Virus record (IMG/VR): IMGVR_UViG_3300041411_000035
Span: 1-59,565 of that record
Reading direction: 5' to 3' (one strand)
Length of the DNA: 59,565 nucleotides
Source: a virus
This document shows, piece by piece, positions 1 to 7,888 of this stretch. Below the pieces are notes generated by a model, which searched no databases, had not been told where the DNA came from, and worked only from the letters and a program-made list of their open reading frames with translations. The position numbers and the translations under genes were made by a program. Numbering within the stretch: position 1 is the first letter of the stretch; each line of letters opens with the position of its first letter.

Positions 1-2
1 CT

Positions 3-773
3 GTAATTGCCAAGGCCAACCGTGAGAACGCTCGCTTCGAAATGTTCGAAGGCAATATGTGCTTCCGCTACAAGCAGAAGGACGTGCAGCAAGTGGCAAT
101 CTCTGTGGACTTCCCTCAGATCATGGCAGACAAAGGCGCTTTCTTCACTGGTGAATCCAAGCCAATGCCTCTGCGTTTGATCCTGAACGGTGAGTTCAAT
201 CGTCTGGTGCAGAAGCCGTTCAACCTGCGTTCGATGAACCACAACCAAGGCAAGCCGGGTGCTGCAAAGTGGGCACTGGCTAAAAACAGCCAACTGCACA
301 AACTGGCTGATGCTTCGGGGCTTTTGGACACTGATGGTTTGTTCAAAGCAGAACGTCTTGACGAACTGCTGGGCAAAGTTGTACAGTTCCAGATTCGTCT
401 GTACATCAACGATAAGGGTTTCTTCAAGGAAGATATCAAAATCGCTGGGATGGTTCCAGAAGGTCTGCCACACCCAACTCTGCCAGAAGGTGTAACACTG
501 GCTCTGGTTCAAATGTGGGATGACAACATTGACAAGACCGCTGCTCTGGAAGCACGTGCTTGCATCAAGAACCATCAGCGTAAAGCTGTAAACTTCACCA
601 GCACTGAAGCTGACGGCACTGTTAAAGACAGCCCGCTGAAAGCCATCATCGGTGAAGGTTGGAAGGCTGATGGCGACAAGCCAAAGGCTGCTGAGGCTGC
701 GAAGCCAACGGGCATTGCTCCAAGCGCTCCAGCGCCTGACAGCGACGACTTTGACGACGACGTGCCGTTCTGA
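3..773 (+). CDS. Single-stranded DNA-binding protein (5' partial)
   Basis: The frame is open through the left edge, so the N-terminus is missing; the first internal ATG is at 42. The C-terminus is an Ala/Pro/Lys-rich linker followed by an acidic tail ending DDFDDDVPF. This is the tail by which bacterial and phage SSBs recruit replication and repair partners. The body (about 220 residues) is not an obvious E. coli-type OB-fold, as is usual for divergent phage SSBs. SSB would coat single strands during phage replication. A GC hairpin follows the stop. Role is inferred mainly from the tail. Confidence 0.7.
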   Translation, partial: VIAKANRENARFEMFEGNMCFRYKQKDVQQVAISVDFPQIMADKGAFFTGESKPMPLRLILNGEFNRLVQKPFNLRSMNHNQGKPGAAKWALAKNSQLHKLADASGLLDTDGLFKAERLDELLGKVVQFQIRLYINDKGFFKEDIKIAGMVPEGLPHPTLPEGVTLALVQMWDDNIDKTAALEARACIKNHQRKAVNFTSTEADGTVKDSPLKAIIGEGWKADGDKPKAAEAAKPTGIAPSAPAPDSDDFDDDVPF

Positions 774-783
774 TCCACAAGAG

Positions 784-802
784 GCGGGGCTTTATGCCCC
801 GC
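784..802 (+). terminator. Hairpin terminator after the SSB gene
   Basis: GCGGGGC and GCCCCGC (7 bp) are separated by TTTAT and followed by a weak T-rich tail (TATTCTTTG). It lies 8 bases after the SSB stop. Confidence 0.65.
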
Positions 803-822
803 TATTCTTTGCGAGGTAAATG

Positions 823-1437
823 ATGTTTAGTTTTGGCAATATCACAGCACACGGGCAAACATACTTGTATCCTGAAAAACCTCCACAAGACTTGGTATGG
901 ACAGACCCAAAAGGTCATACAAACTACTGGTGTTCTGTGTTAGGTGATACATCCGGTAGCAGCTCTAGCCCACGCACAGAGAGTCGTCAAACACTTCCAG
1001 AGTCGGGTTTGCCCTACAATTGGATAGTGGATGGCGTGACACACGCAATGTCTGGCACTGTAAGAGTTGAACTGGCACCAAGCTCTGGTAAGGTGATCGT
1101 AGGTCAAATTCACGCACACAAAGCACCTAATCCATTCTTGATGGTTACATGGTGGAACGGTGTTGCACGGGTTGATTTAAGAGCTAATCCTACAGACTCA
1201 GCAGTCAAGGTGCTGTCTGTTCCTTGTCCGTTAGGTGAGACGTTCGAATACCGCTTAGAGGTTGATTCCTCTGGTGAGCTTCACATAAACCTTGAAGGCT
1301 TCGGCTATCACTTGAAGGTGAGCGAAGCATGGAAGGAATATCCATTCTACTTCAAAGCTGGTGCCTACGTGATCGACAATGTAGGGCCAGAGACTGAAGG
1401 TGGTTGGGTGGTGTACGAGAAGTTTGATGTGATTTAA
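823..1437 (+). CDS. Alginate lyase-like protein (polysaccharide lyase family 7 type)
   Basis: About 204 residues, close to a single PL7 catalytic domain. The three PL7 signature blocks are visible in order: RTESR (about residues 51-55; family RTELR/RSELR), QIH (about 95-97) and YFKAGAY (about 176-182). The Arg, Gln/His and Tyr in these blocks form the active site that cleaves alginate by beta-elimination. There is no signal peptide. ATG 823 is preferred over 820 because GAGG then sits 6 bases upstream. The gene lies among replication genes, not tail genes. Activity is inferred. An unrelated jelly-roll lectin is possible but less likely given three matching motifs. Confidence 0.7.
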   Translation: MFSFGNITAHGQTYLYPEKPPQDLVWTDPKGHTNYWCSVLGDTSGSSSSPRTESRQTLPESGLPYNWIVDGVTHAMSGTVRVELAPSSGKVIVGQIHAHKAPNPFLMVTWWNGVARVDLRANPTDSAVKVLSVPCPLGETFEYRLEVDSSGELHINLEGFGYHLKVSEAWKEYPFYFKAGAYVIDNVGPETEGGWVVYEKFDVI

Positions 1438-1440
1438 TTG

Positions 1441-1469
1441 TTGACATGGAAAGGTACAGTCTGTAAGAT
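1441..1469 (+). promoter_or_regulatory. Sigma70-type promoter with -10-bracketing inverted repeat
   Basis: TTGACA - 17 bp - TAAGAT. AAGGTACA (1451-1458) and TGTGCCTT (1469-1476) can pair over 8 bp with one G:T, leaving a 10-base loop that contains most of the -10 box. It drives the small membrane gene and the vWA gene. Confidence 0.75.
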
Positions 1470-1500
1470 GTGCCTTCACCACTTACCAAAAGGAATAATG

Positions 1501-1623
1501 ATGAATCTGTTCTGGTTTATTTTCTGGGCTTGCGTTGTGATCGACGTTGTAGTGCCGGGAGTTAACATCGCACTTGGCTGGTATATCCTCTGGGGTGTCC
1601 TCGGCCTGCTCAGTAATGATTAA
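1501..1623 (+). CDS. Small hydrophobic membrane protein (40 aa)
   Basis: Mostly hydrophobic, with one or two membrane segments (NLFWFIFWACVVIDVVV, then ALGWYILWGVLGLL) and a short SND tail. ATG 1501 has AGGA 6 bases upstream; ATG 1498 is the alternative. It is the first gene after the promoter at 1441 and lies 13 bases before the vWA gene. No family recognised. Confidence 0.6.
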   Translation: MNLFWFIFWACVVIDVVVPGVNIALGWYILWGVLGLLSND

Positions 1624-1636
1624 TAAAGGAGAGACA

Positions 1637-2200
1637 ATGACAAATCCAAATGCAGTACAAATCGTGTTCGTAATTGACGAATCGGGCAGCATGGGCCACC
1701 TACGTGGTGATGTGATCGGTGGCTTCAACACCTTGATTGCAGAGCAACGTAAGATCGAAGGCGCTGCTGACGTTACCCTGTACACCTTCAGCAACCGTGT
1801 ACACCTTACACTGGATGCCGTCGCACTGGCTGACGTACAAGACCTGACCGAAGCCTCGTATCAACCGGGTGGCATGACCGCGATGAACGACGCAATCGGC
1901 ACAGCACTCTCTAAAGTGCTGAAAGAAGCTCCAGACAAAGCAATCATCAACATCTTCACCGATGGTCATGAGAACGCTTCTGTCGAGTATAGTGGTGCTA
2001 AGATCAAAGAGCTGGTCAAGCAAGCAGAAGAGAAAGGATACCAAATCGTTTTCCTCGCTGCAAACATTGACGAAGTGGTTACTGGTGCAGCCTACGGTAT
2101 CTCCGCTGGTGCAACACGTGGTTTCGTAGCTGACGCTGTTGGCATGGAATGGGCAATGTTGAGCGCTTCGGCATCTACTAAGTCTTACCGCAGCCAGTAA
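1637..2200 (+). CDS. von Willebrand factor A domain protein
   Basis: 187 residues forming a single vWA domain. The N-terminal MIDAS motif DESGSMG (residues about 14-20), a Thr in the GGMTAMNDAI block and the FTDGHEN block are all present, so a bound divalent metal is expected. Such proteins act as adaptors for protein complexes, often with AAA+ ATPases or, in ter systems, with TerD-like proteins. AAAGGAGAG precedes ATG 1637. A strong hairpin terminator follows. A second vWA protein is encoded in the Ter cassette at 35753-36403. Partner unknown. Confidence 0.8.
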   Translation: MTNPNAVQIVFVIDESGSMGHLRGDVIGGFNTLIAEQRKIEGAADVTLYTFSNRVHLTLDAVALADVQDLTEASYQPGGMTAMNDAIGTALSKVLKEAPDKAIINIFTDGHENASVEYSGAKIKELVKQAEEKGYQIVFLAANIDEVVTGAAYGISAGATRGFVADAVGMEWAMLSASASTKSYRSQ

Positions 2201-2219
2201 GAGGACGATTTAAACAAAG

Positions 2220-2243
2220 GGCTACCTAAATGGGTAGCCTTTT
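2220..2243 (+). terminator. Intrinsic terminator after the vWA gene
   Basis: GGCTACC and GGTAGCC pair over 7 bp with a short loop and are followed directly by TTTT. Confidence 0.8.
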
Positions 2244-2261
2244 GCTATTGGGAGGAAAACA

Positions 2262-3296
2262 ATGAGCGAGGACATTCTAGTATTTGACGCAGACAGCATT
2301 GCATACAAGGCAGCAGCGGCAAACGAAGAGAAGAGTATCAAAACACAGCATATCGAAAAGGGTGTGATCGAACAGTGGAGCAACCGCACAGAGTTCAGAG
2401 CCTATCTGGCTGGTACTGACCACACTGAGGATATGTACACCATCACTGATGTACAAGACCCGCGACACTCCAGCTATGGGAAGAGCCTGATTCGCGATAT
2501 GATCAAGGGCTACCACACTCGTACTGGTGTCACCAAAGGTGAGATTTACATTGGCGGTGAGAACAACTTCCGTGACCTGATTCCTTTGCCAATGACTCAC
2601 GTTGCAACAGTTGGTAAATGGGCGGGCAAGAGTAAACTCGGCGGGAAATATAAAGAGAACCGTGAAGACACTATCCGTCCTTTACAGTTGAAAGAGCTAC
2701 GTGCGTACCTGATTGGTGAGTTGAAGGCTGGTATTGTCAATGGTATGGAAGTGGACGACAAACAGTCTATGCGTTCGTATGAAGGCTTTAAGACTGACAC
2801 TCGTATCATCACTGTAACAGAAGACAAAGATGCACTGGGTTGTTCTGGCTGGCTGTGGAATCCTGCGAAGATGATCAAACCTATCCTAATTAAAGGCTTT
2901 GGTGAGCTGCACAAGGAAGGGAAAGGCATCAAGGGTACTGGCAGACTGTGGCTGTACTACCAAGCGCTCTACGGTGATTCTGTGGACAACTATCATGGGT
3001 GTGACCTGTGGAAGATTGCACAGGACAAAGCAGGCAAGAGTGTAACGTTTGGTGAAGTGGCAGCATACAACGTGCTGAAAGACGCAACCAACGACAAAGA
3101 AGCTCTGACAGCTATGTACAACCAATACAAAAGCTGGTATCCTGAGCCGGTGACGTACATGGCTCATGACGGTGTTCTCCACACCAAAGACGCCCTTGAA
3201 ATCATGCAGATGTATTTTGATTGTGCTCACATGCGTCGTTGGGAAGATGACCGTATTGATGTTGCTGTGATGCTTGAGAAGTTGGGCATTGTATGA
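2262..3296 (+). CDS. 5'-3' exonuclease / flap endonuclease-like protein
   Basis: 344 residues. PIN/FEN-type acidic motifs are visible: VFDADSI near the N-terminus, EVDD in the middle, TEDKDALG, and YGDSVDNYHG, the helix-hairpin-helix-like GDxxDN block of phage and Pol I 5' nucleases. These Asp and Glu residues bind the catalytic metals. The enzyme would remove RNA primers or flaps or digest DNA 5' to 3'. GGGAGG precedes the ATG. The stop overlaps the next start (ATGA), so it is co-translated with the HNH gene. Confidence 0.8.
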   Translation: MSEDILVFDADSIAYKAAAANEEKSIKTQHIEKGVIEQWSNRTEFRAYLAGTDHTEDMYTITDVQDPRHSSYGKSLIRDMIKGYHTRTGVTKGEIYIGGENNFRDLIPLPMTHVATVGKWAGKSKLGGKYKENREDTIRPLQLKELRAYLIGELKAGIVNGMEVDDKQSMRSYEGFKTDTRIITVTEDKDALGCSGWLWNPAKMIKPILIKGFGELHKEGKGIKGTGRLWLYYQALYGDSVDNYHGCDLWKIAQDKAGKSVTFGEVAAYNVLKDATNDKEALTAMYNQYKSWYPEPVTYMAHDGVLHTKDALEIMQMYFDCAHMRRWEDDRIDVAVMLEKLGIV

Positions 3297-3847
3297 GTGA
3301 TATCCGTCCTTGGGAGTTATACCCAGAAATCTGGAAGACCGAGGCAATGTATCTAAGCTGGATTCGTGGCGGAATCCGGCGATACCTTTGGTCGAAGAAC
3401 CCAGTCAAACTTGAGTTTGTTAAAGAAGCTCGCAAGATGATCACCAACCCTAATGTGAAACTACGTAAAGGTCGTCCTAAAGTTTGGGGCGGAGTTTGTG
3501 AGATTTGCAAGAAGGAACACATCCTAAAGAATATGGAAGTGGATCACAGGACAGGCGAACACTCTTTGAGAAAGATCAGTGACATTCAACAGTTTGTCGA
3601 AGGGATTGTATTTGTCCGTAAAGAAGACTTGGCATTCCTGTGCAAGCCATGTCACAAGATCAAGACCCTTGCTGAACGTCAAGGTATGTCGCACGAAGAT
3701 GCAGCCATTGAGAAACAAGCGATTACCATTTGCAAAGAGAAAGCAGATGTGGTAAAGTCGTGGATCATCAAAAGAGGTGAGGTTCCTGCACGTCTTGTGA
3801 AAGAGAGACGGGAGCAGGTGACAAGACTATTGAAGGAGGGGAAATGA
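3293..3847 (+). CDS. HNH endonuclease-like protein
   Basis: 184 residues with a zinc-stabilised HNH/beta-beta-alpha core: CEIC, VDHRTGEHS (the catalytic His position), and later CKPCH. Flanking regions are basic. Starts inside the stop of the exonuclease gene (ATGA). It could be a recombination or packaging nuclease or a free-standing homing nuclease; nothing in the context decides. The neighbouring genes are intact. Confidence 0.75.
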   Translation: MSDIRPWELYPEIWKTEAMYLSWIRGGIRRYLWSKNPVKLEFVKEARKMITNPNVKLRKGRPKVWGGVCEICKKEHILKNMEVDHRTGEHSLRKISDIQQFVEGIVFVRKEDLAFLCKPCHKIKTLAERQGMSHEDAAIEKQAITICKEKADVVKSWIIKRGEVPARLVKERREQVTRLLKEGK

Positions 3848-4194
3848 TAAAGATGTACATCGCTGTATTAGATGAGGCACCAGATTACATGGTGCCAACT
3901 CTGGTAGCACACTCTGCAATAAACGCTCATATTCACTTTACCTCACCACTGGGGCAGGACGATGACTTCTTCATGTACCACCAATGGTTAGATTACTCTT
4001 TCCGTAAGGTCGTGGTAAGAGTTAATCGTAAAGAGTATGACAAGATTAAAGAGACGCTTGTTCACTGGGAAGGTCATGAGAACACCATCTGTGATGGCAA
4101 GGGCTCTTGTCTGGTTGTTTTACCATTGAAACAAGAGGCAGTTCCAAACGTATTAAAATTTGCCAAACTATGGGCACCAAAGGAGGTAGTATGA
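3844..4194 (+). CDS. Possible peptidyl-tRNA hydrolase 2-like protein
   Basis: 116 residues. The order of elements (a KMYIAVLD strand, an AHSAINAHIHF helix, KVVVRVNRKEYDKIKETL, then an exposed NTICDGKGSCLVVLPL block) recalls the Pth2 fold, which recycles peptidyl-tRNA. The match is by eye and weak. Start overlaps the previous stop (ATGATAA). Alternative: a conserved phage protein of unknown function. Confidence 0.4.
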   Translation: MIKMYIAVLDEAPDYMVPTLVAHSAINAHIHFTSPLGQDDDFFMYHQWLDYSFRKVVVRVNRKEYDKIKETLVHWEGHENTICDGKGSCLVVLPLKQEAVPNVLKFAKLWAPKEVV

Positions 4195-4373
4195 ATAACA
4201 GCCTTACAAATGAGCAGTATGAAGATGTTGCTAAGCTTGCATGTGAAGTTGCAAAAGCTGTGAGTGAGCACCAAATGGAGTCTGCTGTGGTTATTACACT
4301 TTTAATGTTGGGTCGTGGGGATTTGGTTGAGATGTTTAAAGAAATTTTAGCACAGAGAAAGGAGGTAGTATGA
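4191..4373 (+). CDS. Hypothetical protein (60 aa)
   Basis: Helical, with a hydrophobic central stretch (SAVVITLLMLG) and charged ends. ATG 4191 has AGGAGG at ideal spacing and overlaps the previous stop; its own stop overlaps the next start. Its place in a translationally coupled chain suggests a real gene. No family recognised. Confidence 0.65.
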   Translation: MNNSLTNEQYEDVAKLACEVAKAVSEHQMESAVVITLLMLGRGDLVEMFKEILAQRKEVV

Positions 4374-5140
4374 GTAAACACTTGATCATCGCAGACACAC
4401 AGGCCAAGCCAGAAGAAGACCTTGAGTACATGGGTTATATTGGCCAATATATTGCTGACAAGAAGCCTGATGTTGTTGTCCATATTGGCGACCACTGGGA
4501 TTTCCCAAGCCTCTCCAGCTACGACAAGGGCAAGAAAGTGATGGAAGGTCGTCGCGTCATCGATGATGTTCGTGCTGGTCACGAAGGCATGAAGAAGTTG
4601 ATGGCGCCAGTCATCGCACTACAGGAGCAACAACGTGCAAATAAAAAGAAGGTTTATAACCCTAAGATGGTATTCTGTCCGGGCAATCACGAAGATCGGT
4701 TTGACCGTTACGCCAACGATAATCCAGAGTTGTACGGCCTTGTCGGTGTGGACTCACTCAATATTCAGCAATATGGTTGGGAAGTTGCCCCTTATCTGAA
4801 ACCAATTTGCATCGACGGTATCTATTACGTCCACTACTTGGTCAACCCAATGAATGGTCGTCCACGTGCTGGTAATGCTGCTGCACAGTTGAAGGCTGTA
4901 GGCTCTTCTTTCGTTGTTGGGCACAAGCAAGTGTTGGACATTGCAATCGCTGACAACCAGCTTGATGGCAAATACCGCATTGGTATTATCAACGGTGCGT
5001 GTTACCCTCATGACGAGGCGTACAAAGGCCACCAAGGCAATCAACACTTCCGTGGCATTATGATGCTGAACGAAGTTGATGATGGTTTTGGCTTGCCATG
5101 CCCTGTGTCGCTTGATTACCTAACCAAAAAATACGCTTGA
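4370..5140 (+). CDS. Calcineurin-like metallophosphoesterase
   Basis: 256 residues. Metal-binding blocks of the superfamily are clear: an early Asp in IIADTQ, HIGDHWDF (GDxxD-like), CPGNHEDRF (GNHE), VHY and VVGHKQ (GH). These ligate two metals for phosphoester hydrolysis. Phage relatives are called DNA repair exonuclease or phosphoesterase; the substrate cannot be told from sequence. Last gene of the coupled run that starts at 2262. Confidence 0.8.
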   Translation: MSKHLIIADTQAKPEEDLEYMGYIGQYIADKKPDVVVHIGDHWDFPSLSSYDKGKKVMEGRRVIDDVRAGHEGMKKLMAPVIALQEQQRANKKKVYNPKMVFCPGNHEDRFDRYANDNPELYGLVGVDSLNIQQYGWEVAPYLKPICIDGIYYVHYLVNPMNGRPRAGNAAAQLKAVGSSFVVGHKQVLDIAIADNQLDGKYRIGIINGACYPHDEAYKGHQGNQHFRGIMMLNEVDDGFGLPCPVSLDYLTKKYA

Positions 5141-5165
5141 CACAAGAAAGGGGCTATCGTATGAT
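5137..5165 (+). promoter_or_regulatory. Sigma70-type promoter with inverted repeat
   Basis: TTGACA - 17 bp - TATGAT, overlapping the end of the phosphoesterase gene. AGGGGCT (5149-5155) pairs with GGCCCCT (5166-5172), 7 bp with one G:T, with the -10 in a 10-base loop. There is no U-run, so it is not a simple terminator. Confidence 0.75.
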
Positions 5166-5194
5166 GGCCCCTCATTCGTTATGGAGGCGGAAAT

Positions 5195-5350
5195 ATGAAA
5201 TACAAACTGTTCCACAAAGAGACTGGTGAGTGTATGGGGCAGGCTTCTAGCCTTGAATCACTCGGTGAGCTGTTCCTTGACCTCTACCATGACGACGATA
5301 TCTTCTCGCACCAGCTTCGAGTTGAAGAGGTGGAAGATGAGTCAGAGTAA
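5195..5350 (+). CDS. Hypothetical acidic protein (51 aa)
   Basis: Begins MKYKLFHKETGEC and ends VEEVEDESE. First gene after the promoter at 5137, with GGAGG upstream of ATG 5195. Overlaps the next gene by 14 bases in another frame. Function unknown. Confidence 0.6.
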   Translation: MKYKLFHKETGECMGQASSLESLGELFLDLYHDDDIFSHQLRVEEVEDESE

Positions 5351-5561
5351 AGCACAATCGTTGAAAGAAACCGTGTCCAATACGGGCATTGGTATGGTAG
5401 GAAGCTGGATCATCACAATGGTGACATTCAGTTTCATTAAAGACTTGACAGTGGCTTCTACTGTCGCTACAATCGGCTGCACAATCTGGAGCATTGGCCG
5501 TGGCTACTGCGTCCGCCGATACTTCAACAAACTACAAACTAACAAAGGAGAATCTGTATGA
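5337..5561 (+). CDS. Small membrane protein of a conserved phage type (DUF7220-like)
   Basis: 74 residues: a polar start MSQSKAQSLKET, two hydrophobic segments (IGMVGSWIITMVTFSF and VASTVATIGCTIW), then a basic CVRRYFNKL tail. This layout matches a small phage and prophage membrane family that I believe is DUF7220. Function unknown. ATG 5337 lies inside the previous gene. Confidence 0.6.
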   Translation: MSQSKAQSLKETVSNTGIGMVGSWIITMVTFSFIKDLTVASTVATIGCTIWSIGRGYCVRRYFNKLQTNKGESV

Positions 5562-5785
5562 AACTGATTACTATCAAACAATTTGAACCGGGCGAATTGA
5601 CTGCACAAGAAGAAGGCTTCTACCAAGAGTTCTCCGGCTTGGCTGGTGATATCGCAGCACGTGTTGTGGCCGATGGCGACTACGATCAGCTAGCCCTGAT
5701 CGCTGGCATCACTCGCGCTCTTATGCAAGTAGCAGGTAATGCACTTGATCTGGCTAACCAACTGGGAGTTGACACCGATGTATAA
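5558..5785 (+). CDS. Hypothetical protein (75 aa)
   Basis: Acidic and helical. AAAGGAG precedes ATG 5558, which overlaps the previous stop. Member of a run of very small coupled genes (5195-6141). No recognisable motif. Confidence 0.65.
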   Translation: MKLITIKQFEPGELTAQEEGFYQEFSGLAGDIAARVVADGDYDQLALIAGITRALMQVAGNALDLANQLGVDTDV

Positions 5786-5948
5786 TATTAAACTAACTGC
5801 TGAGCAAGGTGATCTGGCATTTCACATTCTGGCTGTCATGCAAGAGCGCTTCCCTGAGAACCCTGAGCTGACCATCCCTGCTCTACAGGTTGTCCTGCAA
5901 GCAACTAAAGAGTCTTGCATCGATGAAGGAACTTACGCTGATGAGTGA
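5778..5948 (+). CDS. Hypothetical protein (56 aa)
   Basis: ATG 5778 overlaps the end of the previous gene and the stop overlaps the next start. Helical composition, no motif. Kept because of the coupling and consistent frame. Confidence 0.55.
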   Translation: MYNIKLTAEQGDLAFHILAVMQERFPENPELTIPALQVVLQATKESCIDEGTYADE

Positions 5949-6141
5949 GAATAAAGTAAACCTTCGTGATCTGGTGAGTTTGGCAGAGTCTGTTGAGTTC
6001 CTTGACGAACTGCTTCAAAAACACGGCGGAAGTGAAGAAGCCCTGATGATTTTGCTGATCAAAGTGGCAAGCACCAAAGCCATCCTCGAAAAGGCGTTGG
6101 GCTGTGACCCAATCGTAGTTGAAATGGAGGACGAAGAGTGA
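5941..6141 (+). CDS. Hypothetical acidic protein (66 aa)
   Basis: Helical, ending VVEMEDEE. AAGGAA lies about 10 bases upstream of ATG 5941; an alternative ATG is at 5923. Overlaps both neighbours by a few bases. Function unknown. Confidence 0.6.
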   Translation: MSENKVNLRDLVSLAESVEFLDELLQKHGGSEEALMILLIKVASTKAILEKALGCDPIVVEMEDEE

Positions 6142-6824
6142 CAGTAAGAACACTTACAATTGAAGAAATGATGAGTCAAGAGACTGGCGATACCGCCGTC
6201 CTGCTGGGTCACTGGGAGACTATCCCAGTAGGGACAGTACTAACCCGTAGGCGTGATGTGTTTGATGACACTGACAGCGTAGCCTACGAATATGGTGCCG
6301 ACTGGACCTTCTTCGAAGAGGGTGAAGTGGGTGTGGTTGAAAGTGGAGTCGGCTCTGGTCGTATCGCCACTGACTTTAGCAAACACATGGAACTGTTCAC
6401 AACTCCACTGGTTGAACCGGGCTCTACTGTTGAAACTGGCTGCTCTGACACTCTCGGCATGTTCCGCCCTGAGCTTGAGACTCGAAAGGTTGGTAAGATT
6501 CGTGTAGAATTGGTTGACGATGGCTTCCCACTTGCCTTGCGTGAAGTGGCAAACGTGATGACTTGGGCACAAACTGCCAAGGGTTACAAAGACCATGACT
6601 GGCAGAATCTCCCAAACGCTGAGGAAGCTCTGGCTGCGGCTGCAAGCCGTCACCGTACAGACCATATCAAGCAACGTGTTGTTGACGGCTTTGATATCAG
6701 TCAGTGCGTAGATCATGAGTCTGGCCTGCTCCACAAGGCTCATGAAGCATTCGGTGTGTTGGCTCAACTAGAGTTGATGTTGAGAGGAAAATTTGTTGAC
6801 TCGCGTATGCAAGTCGGGGTATAA
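6138..6824 (+). CDS. dATP/dGTP diphosphohydrolase-like protein (N-terminal domain type)
   Basis: 228 residues. The C-terminal half (LREVANVMTWAQTAKGY, then HDWQNL, AASRHRTDH and HESGLLHKAHEAFGVLAQL) resembles the phage domain annotated dATP/dGTP diphosphohydrolase N-terminal (DUF5664), a MazG-like helical pyrophosphatase fold. The N-terminal 110 residues are unlike it. The start is GTG 6138 with TGGAGG 7 bases upstream. Context beside thyX and RNR fits a role in dNTP pool control. Whether it is catalytic is unclear. Confidence 0.6.
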   Translation: MTVRTLTIEEMMSQETGDTAVLLGHWETIPVGTVLTRRRDVFDDTDSVAYEYGADWTFFEEGEVGVVESGVGSGRIATDFSKHMELFTTPLVEPGSTVETGCSDTLGMFRPELETRKVGKIRVELVDDGFPLALREVANVMTWAQTAKGYKDHDWQNLPNAEEALAAAASRHRTDHIKQRVVDGFDISQCVDHESGLLHKAHEAFGVLAQLELMLRGKFVDSRMQVGV

Positions 6825-6825
6825 T
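6796..6825 (+). promoter_or_regulatory. Promoter for the thyX-RNR block
   Basis: TTGACT - 18 bp - TATAAT, inside the 3' end of the preceding gene. No strong inverted repeat around its -10, unlike most others here. Confidence 0.7.
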
Positions 6826-6852
6826 ATCCTCCTACACAGGCAATAACCTATA

Positions 6853-6889
6853 AAAGGGAAACCCATAAAAAGGTTTCCCTTTGCTTTTA
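6853..6889 (+). terminator. Terminator-like hairpin in the thyX leader (possible attenuator)
   Basis: AAAGGGAAACC and GGTTTCCCTTT pair over 11 bp with an 8-base loop, then GCTTTTAT. It lies between the 6796 promoter and thyX, and the thyX Shine-Dalgarno (AAGGAG) follows at once, so read-through must be partial or regulated. Confidence 0.65.
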
Positions 6890-6901
6890 TAAGGAGAAAT
6901 A

Positions 6902-7888
6902 ATGACAATTACTGCAAAAATCATCGCACACTCTATCGCACCTAATGGTCAAATGATCGTTACGTGGGAGCTGGAGTATCAACGCTTCATTCACGGAGAG
7001 TTCATGACCCATCGTCTGTTCTCACGTAATGCGGCATCTTCGCGGGCTATCCCCGTCGCCACAATCATCGATCAAGTAAGAAACAATCCAGCTATGCCAA
7101 TCCACTGGGGACAAAACCAGCCGGGGATGCAAGCTGCTAATGTCCTATCTGACGCACTGGCTCACTCTGCACAGTTTCTATGGAAGAGTGCTGCTAAGTT
7201 TGCTGCTGGTATTGCTGAGGCACTGGTTAAAGTAGGCTTGCATAAACAAGCAACTAACCGTATCCTTGAGCCGTTCCAGACAATGAAAACTGTCATGACA
7301 GCAACTTGCATGGACAACTTCTTCTGGCTGCGTAACCATCCAGATGCACAGCCTGAAATCAGAGAGCTTGCTCGTTTGATGTGGGAAGCTTTGCAGGCGA
7401 GCGAGCCATTTGAGTTGAAGCCGGGGGAGTGGCATGTACCTTACGTAGGTCGTATTCGTGATTGCGTTGGTAACCTGATGTACTACAGTGGCGAGCTTCC
7501 AACTTATAGCCACAAAACTCAAGTGCTGCCAACAGTCACTCTGGAAGAGGCTCTAGCAATCTCTTCTAGCTGCTGTGCTCAAGTGAGCTACCGTAAGCTG
7601 GATGATACGCTTGAGAAGGCTCAGATGGTGTATAAGCGCCTTGTGGACAGTGAGCCTGTACATGCTAGTCCTTTCGAGCATCAGGCGACACCTATGGCTC
7701 CATATAAATACCAACATGGATTCGCGTATGACTTTGAAGTCAACTCGCCAGCACTCCCAGAAACTTGGGAAGAAGGTGTTACCCATGCTGACCGAAAAGG
7801 TAATCTTTGGAGTGGTAATTTTATCAATTGGATTCAACACCGCCAATTGATCCCTAATAATGTTTGCACTAAGTATGAGGTGAAGTAA
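6902..7888 (+). CDS. thyX: FAD-dependent thymidylate synthase
   Basis: 328 residues, longer than the usual 220-270 but within the phage range. The ThyX motif (RHRxxSxNxxSxR type) is visible as HRLFSRNAASSR at about residues 38-49. ThyX methylates dUMP to dTMP using methylene-tetrahydrofolate and FADH2. TAAGGAG precedes the ATG; the stop shares bases with the next start (TAATG). It heads the dNTP block with RNR, glutaredoxin and MazG-like genes downstream and has a terminator-like hairpin in its leader. Confidence 0.9.
   Translation: MTITAKIIAHSIAPNGQMIVTWELEYQRFIHGEFMTHRLFSRNAASSRAIPVATIIDQVRNNPAMPIHWGQNQPGMQAANVLSDALAHSAQFLWKSAAKFAAGIAEALVKVGLHKQATNRILEPFQTMKTVMTATCMDNFFWLRNHPDAQPEIRELARLMWEALQASEPFELKPGEWHVPYVGRIRDCVGNLMYYSGELPTYSHKTQVLPTVTLEEALAISSSCCAQVSYRKLDDTLEKAQMVYKRLVDSEPVHASPFEHQATPMAPYKYQHGFAYDFEVNSPALPETWEEGVTHADRKGNLWSGNFINWIQHRQLIPNNVCTKYEVK

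Noticed and set aside
820-1437. The 205-aa protein as a tail fibre or structural protein.
   Set aside because: The three PL7 motifs in order and the location among replication genes make an enzyme more likely.
5140-5175. Terminator after the metallophosphoesterase gene.
   Set aside because: The hairpin brackets a good -10 and lacks a T-run, so it was assigned to the promoter family instead.
6138-6824. Sign of a 2-aminoadenine (Z) genome from the dATP/dGTP diphosphohydrolase-like gene.
   Set aside because: No PurZ-like gene or DatZ-type dATPase is seen in the window, and this domain occurs in many phages with normal DNA.
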